A stretch of DNA of 64,000 nucleotides, taken from Aphodosoma sp045126975 (lineage in GTDB: Bacteria > Bacteroidota > Bacteroidia > Bacteroidales > Paludibacteraceae). A model generated the notes under the pieces. That model ran no database searches. It saw nothing but the letters and a program-made list of their open reading frames with translations, and had not been told where the DNA came from. A program made the translations under genes and the position numbers. The stretch spans positions 1 to 64,000 of the forward strand of contig JBGVPL010000040.1 in assembly GCA_045126975.1 (NCBI GenBank), written 5' to 3'. Shown here piece after piece: positions 32,701 through 41,529 of the stretch; within the stretch, counting starts at the first letter, position 1, and each line of letters begins with the position of its first letter.

Positions 32701-33867
32701 ATGAAAGTTCTTTTTTTCACTCCTTGGTATCCGCATCGTTATGATGCAATGTCGGGCTTGTTTGTGCGTAAACATGCTCAAGCAGTTGCACGTCAAGGAG
32801 TTGAAGTTACGGTGCTTTCGCAATGCTTGGTTGATGAACTGTTATTTAATGAAGAGCAATTTTCAATTCTCAATTCTCAATTCTCAATTCAAGAAAAGGA
32901 GGTTGAGGGCGTTAAAGAGGTTGTACTTTATACCAAGAAAAGAGGCTTTTTTGCTGAATTGCAGGGGCTTAAAAAGTTATGGCAATATTGGCATGAACGA
33001 TATGGTATGCCTGATCTGGTGCATTTGAATGTGTTGACTAAGCAAGGTTTGTTGGCGTGGTGGTTGAATAAGCAGTATGGAGTGCCGTATGTGGTGATGG
33101 AACATTGGTCGGGCTATTTGCCTGAAAATGGTGATTATCGTGGGGTGTTGCGTAAGCGGATGAGTGAGATGATTTTACAAAAGGCAAAGGCAGTGATGCC
33201 TGTGTCGGTGAGGTTGATGAATGCTATGAAACAGTGTGGGTTGGAGCATAATAATTGGCAAGTAGTGCCAAATGTTATAGATGATTTCTTTTATAGTAGA
33301 GACGCAATACATTGCGTCTCGAAAAATGAGGGTAAATTTCGTTTTCTTCATGTGAGTTGTTTTGATAACCGAGCAAAAAATACGTTGGGTATAGTTGAGG
33401 CGGTGGAGCGTTTGTCAAGACAACGTAATGATTTTGAAATGATAATGGTCGGAACGGGGCAAGATATTTTCTTTACTCGTTGCTTGGCTGATAATTATAA
33501 ACTTGAAAGTCGAGGTTTTATAAAATTTATAGGCGAACAGACGCCGCAGCAAGTGAAGGAGTGGATGGATGCGTCGGATTGCTTTGTTCTATTTTCTAAC
33601 TACGAAACTGCCGCGGTGGTTCTCGAAGAGGCTGTGGCATGTGGATTGCCAATAATATCTACCCCTGTAGGAATTGCTGAAGAGTTACAAGTTAGAGGTG
33701 TGGAAATTTTACCAGTTGGCGATGTAGATAAAGTGGTCGAGGCAATGTCGGCAATGATTGACAATGTCGATAAATTTGATAAAGAAAAAATAAAAGCGAA
33801 AGCGACACAATATAGTTTCGACAAAGTAGGACGTAAATTGGTAGAGATATATAATGAGTGTAAATAA
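32701..33867 (+). CDS. Glycosyltransferase family 4
   Basis: 388-residue GT-B glycosyltransferase that transfers a sugar from a nucleotide-sugar, probably for cell-surface polysaccharide or lipid glycan. I start at MKVLFFTPWYPHRYDAMSG (an upstream in-frame start is less likely). N-terminal lobe with GLFVRKHAQAVARQGVEV; C-terminal lobe with FLHVSCFDNRAKNTLGIVEAV, the donor-binding DCFVLFSNYETAAVVLEEAVACGLPIISTPVG. Two repeat insertions sit in the frame: FSILNSQFSIQ at about residues 54-64 and SRDAIHCVSK at about 199-207. The last codons overlap the next glycosyltransferase by 14 bases, so they are co-translated. Confidence 0.92.
   Translation: MKVLFFTPWYPHRYDAMSGLFVRKHAQAVARQGVEVTVLSQCLVDELLFNEEQFSILNSQFSIQEKEVEGVKEVVLYTKKRGFFAELQGLKKLWQYWHERYGMPDLVHLNVLTKQGLLAWWLNKQYGVPYVVMEHWSGYLPENGDYRGVLRKRMSEMILQKAKAVMPVSVRLMNAMKQCGLEHNNWQVVPNVIDDFFYSRDAIHCVSKNEGKFRFLHVSCFDNRAKNTLGIVEAVERLSRQRNDFEMIMVGTGQDIFFTRCLADNYKLESRGFIKFIGEQTPQQVKEWMDASDCFVLFSNYETAAVVLEEAVACGLPIISTPVGIAEELQVRGVEILPVGDVDKVVEAMSAMIDNVDKFDKEKIKAKATQYSFDKVGRKLVEIYNECK
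32860..32891. repeat. TTCTCAA tandem repeat inside the glycosyltransferase gene
   Basis: TTTCAATTCTCAATTCTCAA, repeated about four times, coding FSILNSQFSI. It belongs to the CTCAATT family. Confidence 0.85.
33296..33320. repeat. GTAGAGACGCAAT palindrome inside the glycosyltransferase gene
   Basis: GTAGAGACGCAATAC then ATTGCGTCTC, one substitution from the uvrA copy. It codes SRDAIHCVS in this reading frame. Confidence 0.9.
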
Positions 33868-34864
33868 AGTGAAAGTTAGTGTTATAGTTCCTATATATAA
33901 TGCAGGAAAAAATCTTACTCGTTGTCTTGATACTTTGGTAAATCAAACATTGCGAGATATAGAGATAATTCTTGTGTTAGATTGTCCTACAGATGGTTCT
34001 GATTTGATAGCTAAAAGTTATGCAAAGGCTGATGACAGAATTATTATTTTGGAAAATGAGCATAACTTACATATAGGTGAAAGTCGTAATCGTGGAATGG
34101 ATGTTGCACGAGGAGAATATTTACATTTTTCTGACCATGATGATTATCGTGAATTAGATATGTTGGAGAAGATGTATAAAAAGGCTATTGATGATAATTT
34201 GGATGTGTTGATTAGTAATCCTGTTTCTGTAATTGATGGTGTTTTGAAAGAGTATAATACAGATACTTTTTTGCGAGATAGAGATGCTGTATTACGCCAT
34301 TTGTTGCGAGGGGGAAATGATGATGAGAAACATCCATGGTCATATTATGTTTATATTCATAATATTCTGTATAGACGAAGTTTGATTGTTGCTAATAATA
34401 TAAAATTTGTCGATACGCGTAAAATAACACCAGAAGATTATATCTTTAATGTTGAATGTTTGGTGTATGCTAAAGAGGTTGGTGAGATTAAACAAAATTT
34501 TTATTATCATTTGTTATTGAGTGAAAGTGAAGGTCATAATAGTAGTTATTATACAGGTGTGCGTAGATCTTCTGGTTTTGTTTATATGAGTGTCTTATTA
34601 CAGAAGAAAGGTGTTTTAGAAGTTTATAAAGCAGATTTTTATCATAACTTAGTAAAAAATCATATTTTTTTGTTGTTTAGAGCTATAGAGATAAATCATA
34701 GTTTTATGGAGTTTTGTAGATGTATTAGATTTTATCGTAAGAATAAGTGTGTTGTGGATGCTTTTAGATTATATAAACCTATGGTAATAAAAGAATATCA
34801 AGGCTGGAAAAAACAAGTTGTGCGATTTTTATGTTGTTTAGTTATATCTTGTAATAAGATTTGA
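33854..34864 (+). CDS. Glycosyltransferase family 2
   Basis: 336-residue GT-A glycosyltransferase. SVIVPIYNAGKNLTRCLDTLVNQT at residues 9-32 is the family start, and the metal-binding acidic cluster is SDHDD at 93-97. The second half (LVYAKEVGEIKQNFYYH) resembles capsular or lipopolysaccharide transferases such as WcaA-like members. It overlaps the GT4 gene by 14 bases; the pair probably works on one glycan. It is noticeably more AT-rich than the preceding gene. Confidence 0.9.
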   Translation: MSVNKVKVSVIVPIYNAGKNLTRCLDTLVNQTLRDIEIILVLDCPTDGSDLIAKSYAKADDRIIILENEHNLHIGESRNRGMDVARGEYLHFSDHDDYRELDMLEKMYKKAIDDNLDVLISNPVSVIDGVLKEYNTDTFLRDRDAVLRHLLRGGNDDEKHPWSYYVYIHNILYRRSLIVANNIKFVDTRKITPEDYIFNVECLVYAKEVGEIKQNFYYHLLLSESEGHNSSYYTGVRRSSGFVYMSVLLQKKGVLEVYKADFYHNLVKNHIFLLFRAIEINHSFMEFCRCIRFYRKNKCVVDAFRLYKPMVIKEYQGWKKQVVRFLCCLVISCNKI

Positions 34865-34911
34865 TTTTTTAAAAAAGAGACAAAAAAGGTGATTATATCA
34901 TTAAATTTTTG

Positions 34912-34919
34912 TAACTTTG
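34912..34919 (+). promoter_or_regulatory. Promoter box before the serine hydrolase
   Basis: TAACTTTG, 29 bases before the ATG at 34948, matches TAnnTTTG. It probably drives the serine hydrolase and perhaps the following reductase genes. Confidence 0.7.
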
Positions 34920-34947
34920 TAAATTGTTTGTAAAAATACCAACAACT

Positions 34948-36237
34948 ATGAAAATCAATAAATTAACTTTTTCTGCATTTGCAATTCTTGCGAGTGTAGT
35001 CGTTTTGTTTGCTTCTTGTTCGTTTGAAATTAAGCGTGAAGAGCAAAAACCACAAAAATTAGTAGAAGTTTCTAACCCTGAAGGCGTAATTGTCGAACGC
35101 TTGGCTCGTATCGATTCTGCTTTTCAACGTATGGTTGACCAAAAACTTATGCCTCAGGCTGTTACTATGATGGTGCACAAAGGTCAAATTGTGCATTACA
35201 AGGCTTATGGTTGGCGTGATATCGAAAATCAAATCCCTTGTGAGCGTACTGATATTTTCCGTATGGCATCACAAACCAAAGCTATTGCCGTATGTGCGCT
35301 TATGACTTTGTGGGAACAAGGCTTGTTCCAACTCGATGAGCCTATCAAAAAGTATATCCCTGCTTTTGAAAACCCACAAGTGCTTGAAACTTACGATAAA
35401 GCTACTAACACTTGGACTACTAGACCTGCATCGCGCGACATCACAATCCGCGACCTTATGACACATACTTCTGGTATTTGTTATGCGGGTTATCACTGGG
35501 ATATAATGAAAGCTTGTGGCGTTCACCCTCTCAACTCTTTGGATTCAATTCCTCTTGAAGAGATGGTAAATCGTCTTGCTAAAACTCCTTTGAAACACAA
35601 TCCAGGCGAGCAATTTACATATAGTATGAATATCGAAGTGCTTGGTCGTTTGGCTGAAATCCTTTCTGGCAAACCTATCGACGTGTTCCTCAAAGAGACT
35701 ATCTTCGACCCACTTGGCATGGAAGATACATACTTCTATCTCCCTGAAGATAAAGTAAATCGCTTGGTGAAACTCTACACTTATCCAAAAGGTGGTCCAC
35801 TCCAATTAAGCACACACGAACTCTATCAAACTTACCCTTATAGCGGTGCAAAAGTATATTGTTCAACAGGTGCTGGTCTTAGCGGTACAATTCTCGACTA
35901 CGCTAAATTCTGCCAAATGATTCTTAATGGTGGTGAGTTCAACAATCACCGCATCCTTGGTCGCAAAACTATCGAAATGATGATGCGCAACAACGTGAAA
36001 GATCTCCGTGGCGACATCGGTTTCGGTCTTGCTTGGGACACTTATCGCGAAGAATTCTTGTGGCGCACACCGCTCAGCGAAGGTTCTGCTCGTTGGGGTG
36101 GTATGTTTGGTACCGACTACATTATCGACCCTAAAGAAGAGACTATCGTTTTGATGTATGTCAACTTCCAACACAATGGCACAGGTGTTAACTTCAAAGA
36201 ATTGATGCACAATACTGCATATCAAGCATTGAAATAA
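34948..36237 (+). CDS. Serine hydrolase lipoprotein, beta-lactamase/esterase family (class C-like)
   Basis: 429 residues from the ATG at 34948. Lipoprotein signal with lipobox LFASC, acylated Cys24. The penicillin-binding fold is clear: nucleophile motif SQTK with Ser108 and Lys111, Tyr225 in FTYSMN, and GMFGTDY near the end in place of a KTG. PF00144 proteins of this kind are esterases, D-aminopeptidases or transesterases more often than true beta-lactamases. It shares codon preferences with the steroid-reductase-like genes just downstream, so a role in hydrolysing an ester of the same substrate is conceivable, but that is a guess. Confidence 0.88.
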   Translation: MKINKLTFSAFAILASVVVLFASCSFEIKREEQKPQKLVEVSNPEGVIVERLARIDSAFQRMVDQKLMPQAVTMMVHKGQIVHYKAYGWRDIENQIPCERTDIFRMASQTKAIAVCALMTLWEQGLFQLDEPIKKYIPAFENPQVLETYDKATNTWTTRPASRDITIRDLMTHTSGICYAGYHWDIMKACGVHPLNSLDSIPLEEMVNRLAKTPLKHNPGEQFTYSMNIEVLGRLAEILSGKPIDVFLKETIFDPLGMEDTYFYLPEDKVNRLVKLYTYPKGGPLQLSTHELYQTYPYSGAKVYCSTGAGLSGTILDYAKFCQMILNGGEFNNHRILGRKTIEMMMRNNVKDLRGDIGFGLAWDTYREEFLWRTPLSEGSARWGGMFGTDYIIDPKEETIVLMYVNFQHNGTGVNFKELMHNTAYQALK

Positions 36238-36241
36238 TTTA

Positions 36242-36300
36242 AGATATAAGATACAAGACACGAGATGTAAGACAAAACAACTCGTGTCTCGTGTCTAATA
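36242..36300. repeat. GACACGAGA hairpin repeat
   Basis: GATACAAGACACGAGATGTA and AACTCGTGTCTCGTGTCTAA form an imperfect stem between the hydrolase and reductase genes. Confidence 0.75.
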
Positions 36301-36322
36301 TTTTGTATATAAATATAAAATT

Positions 36323-37096
36323 ATGTTTTTGACTCTTTCTCAATTCGACCTTTTTTTGACTATCATGGTTGTGATAGCTGTGATAGTTTTCATCACACTC
36401 TATTTCGTAGAAGCCGGTTACGGCAAAATGATTTCAAGCAAATGGGGACCTGCTATTAACAACAAAGTAGCATGGGTACTTATGGAATGTCCTGTTTTCA
36501 TTGTCTTATTTTATATGTGGACACAATCCGACCGTCAATGGAATCCAGCTCCACTTGTTTTCTTCCTTTTGTTCGAGCTTCACTATTTCCAACGTTCGTT
36601 CATCTTCCCATTGATATTGAAAGGTAAAAGCAAAATGCCTATTGCTATTATGCTAATGGGTATGATATTCAACACGTTGAACGGATTTATGCAAGGAGAA
36701 TGGATTTTCTATCTTTCACCTGCCGATATGTACACAGCCGAATGGCTTGCAACTCCACAATTCATCATCGGTACACTCATTTTCTTTGCTGGTATGGCAA
36801 TCAACCTCCATTCCGACCACGTAATTCGCAATCTCCGTAAACCTGGCGACACAAAACACTATCTCCCTAAAAAAGGTATGTATCGCTATGTTACATCAGC
36901 CAACTATTTTGGCGAAATCGTAGAGTGGACAGGTTTTGCTATCCTCACATGGAGTGTCGCTGGTCTCGTATTTGTCATCTGGACAATGGCAAACCTCGTA
37001 CCTCGTGCCAACTCAATTTACAAAAAATATAAAGTAGAATTCAGCGACGAATTCGACACTAAAAAACTAAAACGCGTTTTCCCACGCATATATTGA
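36323..37096 (+). CDS. Steroid 5-alpha-reductase family protein
   Basis: 257-residue multi-helix membrane enzyme, the same length as animal SRD5A1/2 (about 254-259). The C-terminal NADPH-binding region is strikingly alike: GDTKHYLPKKGMYRYVTSAN, then YFGEIVEWTGFAILTWSVAG (about residues 189-213), followed by ANLVPRA and a basic end. This family reduces the delta-4 bond of 3-oxo-4-ene steroids to the 5-alpha form. It is followed by an Old Yellow Enzyme family reductase and a short-chain dehydrogenase; Bacteroidales gene clusters with these three activities make isoallolithocholic acid from 3-oxo-delta-4 bile acids. Its exact substrate cannot be read from sequence. Confidence 0.88.
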   Translation: MFLTLSQFDLFLTIMVVIAVIVFITLYFVEAGYGKMISSKWGPAINNKVAWVLMECPVFIVLFYMWTQSDRQWNPAPLVFFLLFELHYFQRSFIFPLILKGKSKMPIAIMLMGMIFNTLNGFMQGEWIFYLSPADMYTAEWLATPQFIIGTLIFFAGMAINLHSDHVIRNLRKPGDTKHYLPKKGMYRYVTSANYFGEIVEWTGFAILTWSVAGLVFVIWTMANLVPRANSIYKKYKVEFSDEFDTKKLKRVFPRIY

Positions 37097-37097
37097 T

Positions 37098-37205
37098 AAA
37101 AAAGACAGAATAACATAAGAATATAATTTTGGAGATTTCCATTTTTGTTCAAAACAAAATAGTTAAAGTAAATTTTTTATGTTCTTATGTTCTTTTGTCT
37201 TCAAA
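37098..37205. repeat. Two halves of the GACAGAATAACAT hairpin family
   Basis: GACAGAATAACATAAGAATA at the left and TTATGTTCTTATGTTCTTTT at the right frame the gap between the 5-alpha-reductase and flavin reductase genes and can pair. Confidence 0.7.
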
Positions 37206-37215
37206 AAAAGAATTT

Positions 37216-38445
37216 ATGTCAAATTTATTTACTCCTTATCAATTAGGCCCTATCACATTGCGCAACCGCACTATCCGTTCGGCTGCCTTTGAGAATATGG
37301 CTTATAACAATCGTCCTTCTGAGGATTTATATAATTATCACACAGCCGTAGCCCGTGGTGGTGTTGGTATGACCACTGTTGCCTATTGCGCTGTAAATCG
37401 CAGTGGCGTTAGCTTCGACGGTCAACTTTGGATGCGCGAAGAGATTATTCCAGAACTCAAACGCCTCACCGATGGCATCCATGCCGAAGGCGCAAAAGCC
37501 AGCATTCAGCTTGGTCATTGTGGTAATATGACTCATTACTACACTTGTGGTTGTATGCCTGTAGGCCCATCATCTGGTTTCAATCTCTATTCTCCAACTA
37601 TCGTGCGTGGTTTGAAAGAGGCTGAAATCGAAGAACTTGTAAAAGACTTCGGTCGTGCAGTCAATATGTGCCGCGAAGCAGGCTTCGATTGTGTCGAAAT
37701 CCACGCAGGTCACGGCTATCTTATCTCTCAATTCCTTTCACCTTATGTAAATAAACGTAAAGACAAATTCGGCGGTTCGCTCGAAAATCGTATGCGTTTC
37801 ATGCGTATGGTGTTGGCTGAGGTTATGCGTTGCGCAGGCGATGATATGGCTGTAGTGGTGAAACACAATATGTACGACGGATTCAAGAGTGGTATCCAAA
37901 TCCCTGAGTCTATCCAAATAGCTAAAGTAATCGAATCTTATGGCGTGCATGGTATTGTTCTCTCAGCAGGTTTTGTGAGCAAAGCCCCAATGGCAGTTAT
38001 GCGTGGTGCTATGCCTATAAAAACTTTGGCTTACTATATGGACATGGCAAAATTCTGGTGGCTCAAAGCAGCTCTTCACGTCGTAGGTCGCATTATGATT
38101 CCTACAGTGCCATTCCAAGAAGCCTATTTCCTTGAAGATGCCAAGAAGTTTCGTGCCGAACTTAAATGTCCACTCATCTATGTCGGTGGTTTGGTGAGCC
38201 GTGCTAAGATTGATGAAGTTCTTAATGAAGGTTTCGAGTGCGTACAAATGGCTCGTGCTTTGGTGCATGATACCGACTTTGTCAACAAGCTCGCTGCTTC
38301 CGACGAGACTTATCGTAGCGGTTGCAAACACTCTAACTATTGCATCGGTCGTATGTACACCAAAGAGATGCGTTGCCACCATTGCGTTGACAATCTCCCT
38401 AAAAAAATCCAAAAAGAAATTGCCGAAGCAGAAAAGAATCTTTAA
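37216..38445 (+). CDS. Old Yellow Enzyme family NADH:flavin oxidoreductase (possible delta-4-3-oxosteroid reductase)
   Basis: 409 residues from the ATG at 37216; the longer frame starts inside a repeat. FMN-binding TIM barrel with LFTPYQLGPITLRNRTIRSA, IQLGHCG, the family string EIHAGHGYLISQFLSPYVN and GGSLENR. The end has a cysteine cluster, Cys370, Cys376, Cys387 and Cys390, the likely iron-sulfur site of the 2,4-dienoyl-CoA reductase/BaiCD group. The FAD/NAD module of full-length BaiCD (about 640 residues) is absent, so electrons must come from another protein or directly from NAD(P)H. By its place between the 5-alpha-reductase and the dehydrogenase it is a candidate 5-beta-reductase or partner enzyme. 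Confidence 0.85.
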   Translation: MSNLFTPYQLGPITLRNRTIRSAAFENMAYNNRPSEDLYNYHTAVARGGVGMTTVAYCAVNRSGVSFDGQLWMREEIIPELKRLTDGIHAEGAKASIQLGHCGNMTHYYTCGCMPVGPSSGFNLYSPTIVRGLKEAEIEELVKDFGRAVNMCREAGFDCVEIHAGHGYLISQFLSPYVNKRKDKFGGSLENRMRFMRMVLAEVMRCAGDDMAVVVKHNMYDGFKSGIQIPESIQIAKVIESYGVHGIVLSAGFVSKAPMAVMRGAMPIKTLAYYMDMAKFWWLKAALHVVGRIMIPTVPFQEAYFLEDAKKFRAELKCPLIYVGGLVSRAKIDEVLNEGFECVQMARALVHDTDFVNKLAASDETYRSGCKHSNYCIGRMYTKEMRCHHCVDNLPKKIQKEIAEAEKNL

Positions 38446-38448
38446 TTC

Positions 38449-38612
38449 AAGGAATAAGGAACAAGGAATAAGGAACAAGGAATAGGGAGCAAGGATAATG
38501 CATTAAAAGTCTGGCAACCAGATATTCTCCCCCCTGTCTTAGGGGGAGTCCCCGTAGGGGAGGGGGTTAAAACTCTCAATTTTCAATTTTCAACTTTCAA
38601 CTTTCAACTATA
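38449..38612. repeat. Repeat-filled gap: AGGAACA array, C-rich element, CTCAATTTT array
   Basis: In order: GGAATAAGGAACAAGGAATA units; CCCCCTGTCTTAGGGGGA with GTCCCCGTAGGGGAGGGGG (38530-38568); and TCAATTTTCAATTTTCAACT units. All three belong to families that also occur inside genes of this window. Confidence 0.85.
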
Positions 38613-38615
38613 AAA

Positions 38616-39392
38616 ATGTTCGCATTAGTAACAGGAGCAAGTTCGGGTATCGGACTAATGTATGCTCGTGAATTAGCAAGTCGCGGTTACGACTTGGTTA
38701 TTGTATCAAATCAAGAAAACGAAATAAAACTCGCAGCAGACAATATTGTAAAAGACTTTTCAGTCAAAGCCTATCCTATTTATATGGACTTGACACAAGA
38801 AAATGCTGCTGAAGAGTTGATGCAATTTTGCAAAGATAAAGGTATCGAGATAGAGGTGTTGATTAACAATGCCGGAGTATTTTTCTTCAATCCACTTATC
38901 AAAACAGCAAGAAAACGTATTGATGTAATGCTCGATCTCCATGTGAAGACAGTCGTTCACATGTGCCAAGTCTTTGGTGCCGATATGGCTGAGCGCGGAC
39001 ATGGTTATATTCTCAATATGAGTTCAATGTCAGCTTGGATGACTATGCCGGGTATCAATGTCTATAACTCAACTAAGGCGTTTATTCTCAATTTCTCACG
39101 CTCGTTGTGGTACGAACTCAAACCGCTTGGCGTTACTGTTACAGCCATCTGTCCTGGTGCTGTTGATACAGGTCTTTATGGTTTGAGCGACTATTGGCGT
39201 AAGGTGGCGGTAGGCATTGGTGTAAGTCTTCGTCCAGAAAAATTGGTTAAGAAAGCTTTACGTGCTATGTTCCGTGGCAAAAAACAATGTATGCCTGGTC
39301 TGATAAATCACCTCTTTGTGCCAATTATGAAGCACTTGCCTGACTGGTTTGTATTAGCAGTAATGAAGCGACTCGAATCTTTTCAAAAATAA
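38616..39392 (+). CDS. Short-chain dehydrogenase/reductase (possible hydroxysteroid dehydrogenase)
   Basis: 258-residue NAD(P)-dependent oxidoreductase. Cofactor motif TGASSGIG at residues 7-14, INNAG, catalytic Ser in MSSMSAW, and catalytic Tyr150 and Lys154 in YNSTK; PGAVDTGLYG follows. The C-terminal part resembles the 3-ketoacyl/17-beta-hydroxysteroid dehydrogenase type 12 branch. In the context of the two preceding reductases it is a candidate 3-hydroxysteroid dehydrogenase that would interconvert the 3-oxo and 3-hydroxy groups. A role in general lipid metabolism is the alternative. Confidence 0.88.
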   Translation: MFALVTGASSGIGLMYARELASRGYDLVIVSNQENEIKLAADNIVKDFSVKAYPIYMDLTQENAAEELMQFCKDKGIEIEVLINNAGVFFFNPLIKTARKRIDVMLDLHVKTVVHMCQVFGADMAERGHGYILNMSSMSAWMTMPGINVYNSTKAFILNFSRSLWYELKPLGVTVTAICPGAVDTGLYGLSDYWRKVAVGIGVSLRPEKLVKKALRAMFRGKKQCMPGLINHLFVPIMKHLPDWFVLAVMKRLESFQK

Positions 39393-39398
39393 AATTAT

Positions 39399-39459
39399 AG
39401 AGAGAACAGAATAACATAAGGATGAAAGAAATTATGTTATTTTGTTCTTTTGTCTTTTA
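39399..39459. repeat. GACAGAATAACAT family hairpin
   Basis: GAACAGAATAACATAAGGAT pairs with TTATGTTATTTTGTTC, ending in TTTTGTC, between the dehydrogenase and peptidase genes. Confidence 0.75.
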
Positions 39460-39471
39460 AATTAGTATATC

Positions 39472-41529
39472 ATGAAAAAATTAATTTCTCTCGTAGCTGT
39501 GGCGATGATGTTGCTCGCTGCTTGCTGTAATGTAGAACAAAAATCTGACTCTATGTCGTCACTCAAACAATCTGACATTGATGCTGCAATCAAAGCCATT
39601 TGGGCTAAAGATTCGCAAGTGAATCCTGATTTAGTGGAACGCGGTGTGAATTGTGCTGCAAAACTTTGGACTGCCCAAGATGGTACTGCCGAAGAGTTTG
39701 TAGCTTTCTGTGAAGCTAACTACAAATGCACTGAGGCTGAACGTAATGAGTTGTTTCAAACCGTTCAACGCAACATCGAAACTATGTATGGTCGTTACAA
39801 TCAAATCAGCATTAACCTCAAAATGCCTCTTCATGTAGTAGGCGAAAAGCCTTACACTGCTATTGATGAGATGTTTGGTGCTATCGACCCATTCGCTCAT
39901 TTCTCTGATGATATGTTTGCCTCTAAGATTGCTTTTATTGTAGCTCTCAACTTTCCAAGCTATACTCTTGACGAGAAAAACGAATTAGGCAAAACATGGA
40001 CTCGCACAGAGTGGGCTTATGCTCGTCTTGGCGATGTATTTGGTACACGTATTCCTGGCGATGCCAACCAAGCATTTGCAGACCAATTATCTACTGCCGA
40101 TAACTATATCTCTAACTACAATATTATGATGGGTCGTCTTCGCAACGATGCTGGCGAACAACTATTTGCCGACAATATGGCTCTCATTACTCACTGGGGA
40201 TTGCGCGATGAGCTCAAGTCTAACTATGCTAATGCCGATGGTCGTGGTCTTGAAAAACAACGCATGATTTATCAAATCATGACTCGAATCATCGACCAAT
40301 CAATCCCAGCCAATGTCATTTCTAATGCCGACTTCACTTGGAATCCTTATACCAATGAGGTGAAAGACGCTGAAGGTAATGTCGTTGATAATACTCGTGA
40401 GGCTGATGTTCGTTATCAAATGTTGTATAACATCTATAAATCGGCTGTAGCAATGGACAAATATTGTCCTGCTTATCCTACTTATATTCAACGCTCGTTT
40501 GACCAACAAATGGAGGTTACTGACAAAGAAATAGAAGAGATGTTCGTAAAATTTATCTCTTCACCTGAAGTTGCTCAAGTAGCCGAACTCATCAAATCTC
40601 GTCTTGGTCGTGACCTTGAACCATTTGATATTTGGTATGATGGTTTCAAAGTGCGTAGCGCAATCAGCGAAGATGAACTCTCTGCTAAAACTCGCTCTCT
40701 CTATCCTAATCCAGCTGCTTTGAAAGCCGATTTGCCTAACATTATGCAACGTCTTGGTTTTACTAAAGATAAAGCCGAGGAAGTATGTGCTAAAGTAGAA
40801 GTTGACCCATCGCTTGGTGCAGGTCATGCTTGGGGTGCTATGGCAACATACGATATTTCTCGTCTCCGCACTCGTATCGCTGCCGATGGTATGGACTATA
40901 AAGGTTATAATATTGCAGTTCACGAGTTTGGCCATAACGTAGAGCAAACTATCACTATGTATGACGTTGACAACTATATGATGGCAGGCGTGCCAAGTAC
41001 TGCGTTTACCGAGGCTTTGGCTTTCGTATTCCAAAAACGCGACCTTCCTTTGCTTGGTTATGTTACAAACGATGCCCACGCATCTGCATATCAAATGCTC
41101 GATATCTTCTGGGGTTCTTACGAAATCATGGGTGTCTCTTTGGTTGATATCTACACATGGCGCTGGTTGTACGAAAATCCTAATGCCACTATGCCACAAC
41201 TCAAAGAGGCAATCATCCGCAATGCTCAAGAGATTTGGAACAAATACTATGCTCCTGTGCTTGGTCATGAAAACTCAACAATCTTGGCAGTCTATTCTCA
41301 CATGATTGATAGTCCGCTCTATTTGCCAAACTATCCATACGGACATATCGTAGAATCGCAACTCGAAGCCTTATTCAAAGACAAAGTAGTTGGTGAAGAG
41401 GTATGCCGTATCTATCCAATAGGTCGCCTTACACCAAACCTTTGGATGCAATATGCTGTAGGACAACCAGTATCAGTAGAACCACTCTTGAAAGAAGTTT
41501 CAGAAGCACTTTCAATAATGAGGAATTAG
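39472..41529 (+). CDS. Zinc metallopeptidase lipoprotein (gluzincin type)
   Basis: 685 residues. Lipoprotein signal with lipobox LLAAC near residue 18, so it is anchored in the outer or inner membrane. Zinc motif HEFGH at residues 484-488 with the third ligand probably Glu514 in FTEALAF, the gluzincin arrangement used by M3-like and related oligopeptidases; the N-terminal half is helical as in those. I cannot place it in a named family with confidence. It shares the codon preferences of the upstream steroid-type genes. The last residues SIMRN and the stop are written by a GAGGAATTAGGAG repeat. Confidence 0.8.
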   Translation: MKKLISLVAVAMMLLAACCNVEQKSDSMSSLKQSDIDAAIKAIWAKDSQVNPDLVERGVNCAAKLWTAQDGTAEEFVAFCEANYKCTEAERNELFQTVQRNIETMYGRYNQISINLKMPLHVVGEKPYTAIDEMFGAIDPFAHFSDDMFASKIAFIVALNFPSYTLDEKNELGKTWTRTEWAYARLGDVFGTRIPGDANQAFADQLSTADNYISNYNIMMGRLRNDAGEQLFADNMALITHWGLRDELKSNYANADGRGLEKQRMIYQIMTRIIDQSIPANVISNADFTWNPYTNEVKDAEGNVVDNTREADVRYQMLYNIYKSAVAMDKYCPAYPTYIQRSFDQQMEVTDKEIEEMFVKFISSPEVAQVAELIKSRLGRDLEPFDIWYDGFKVRSAISEDELSAKTRSLYPNPAALKADLPNIMQRLGFTKDKAEEVCAKVEVDPSLGAGHAWGAMATYDISRLRTRIAADGMDYKGYNIAVHEFGHNVEQTITMYDVDNYMMAGVPSTAFTEALAFVFQKRDLPLLGYVTNDAHASAYQMLDIFWGSYEIMGVSLVDIYTWRWLYENPNATMPQLKEAIIRNAQEIWNKYYAPVLGHENSTILAVYSHMIDSPLYLPNYPYGHIVESQLEALFKDKVVGEEVCRIYPIGRLTPNLWMQYAVGQPVSVEPLLKEVSEALSIMRN

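Noticed and set aside
35266..36237. True beta-lactamase conferring resistance
   Set aside because: The YxN and KTG motifs of class C enzymes are not conserved (YSMN, GMFGTDY); a general esterase or peptidase-like role is more likely.
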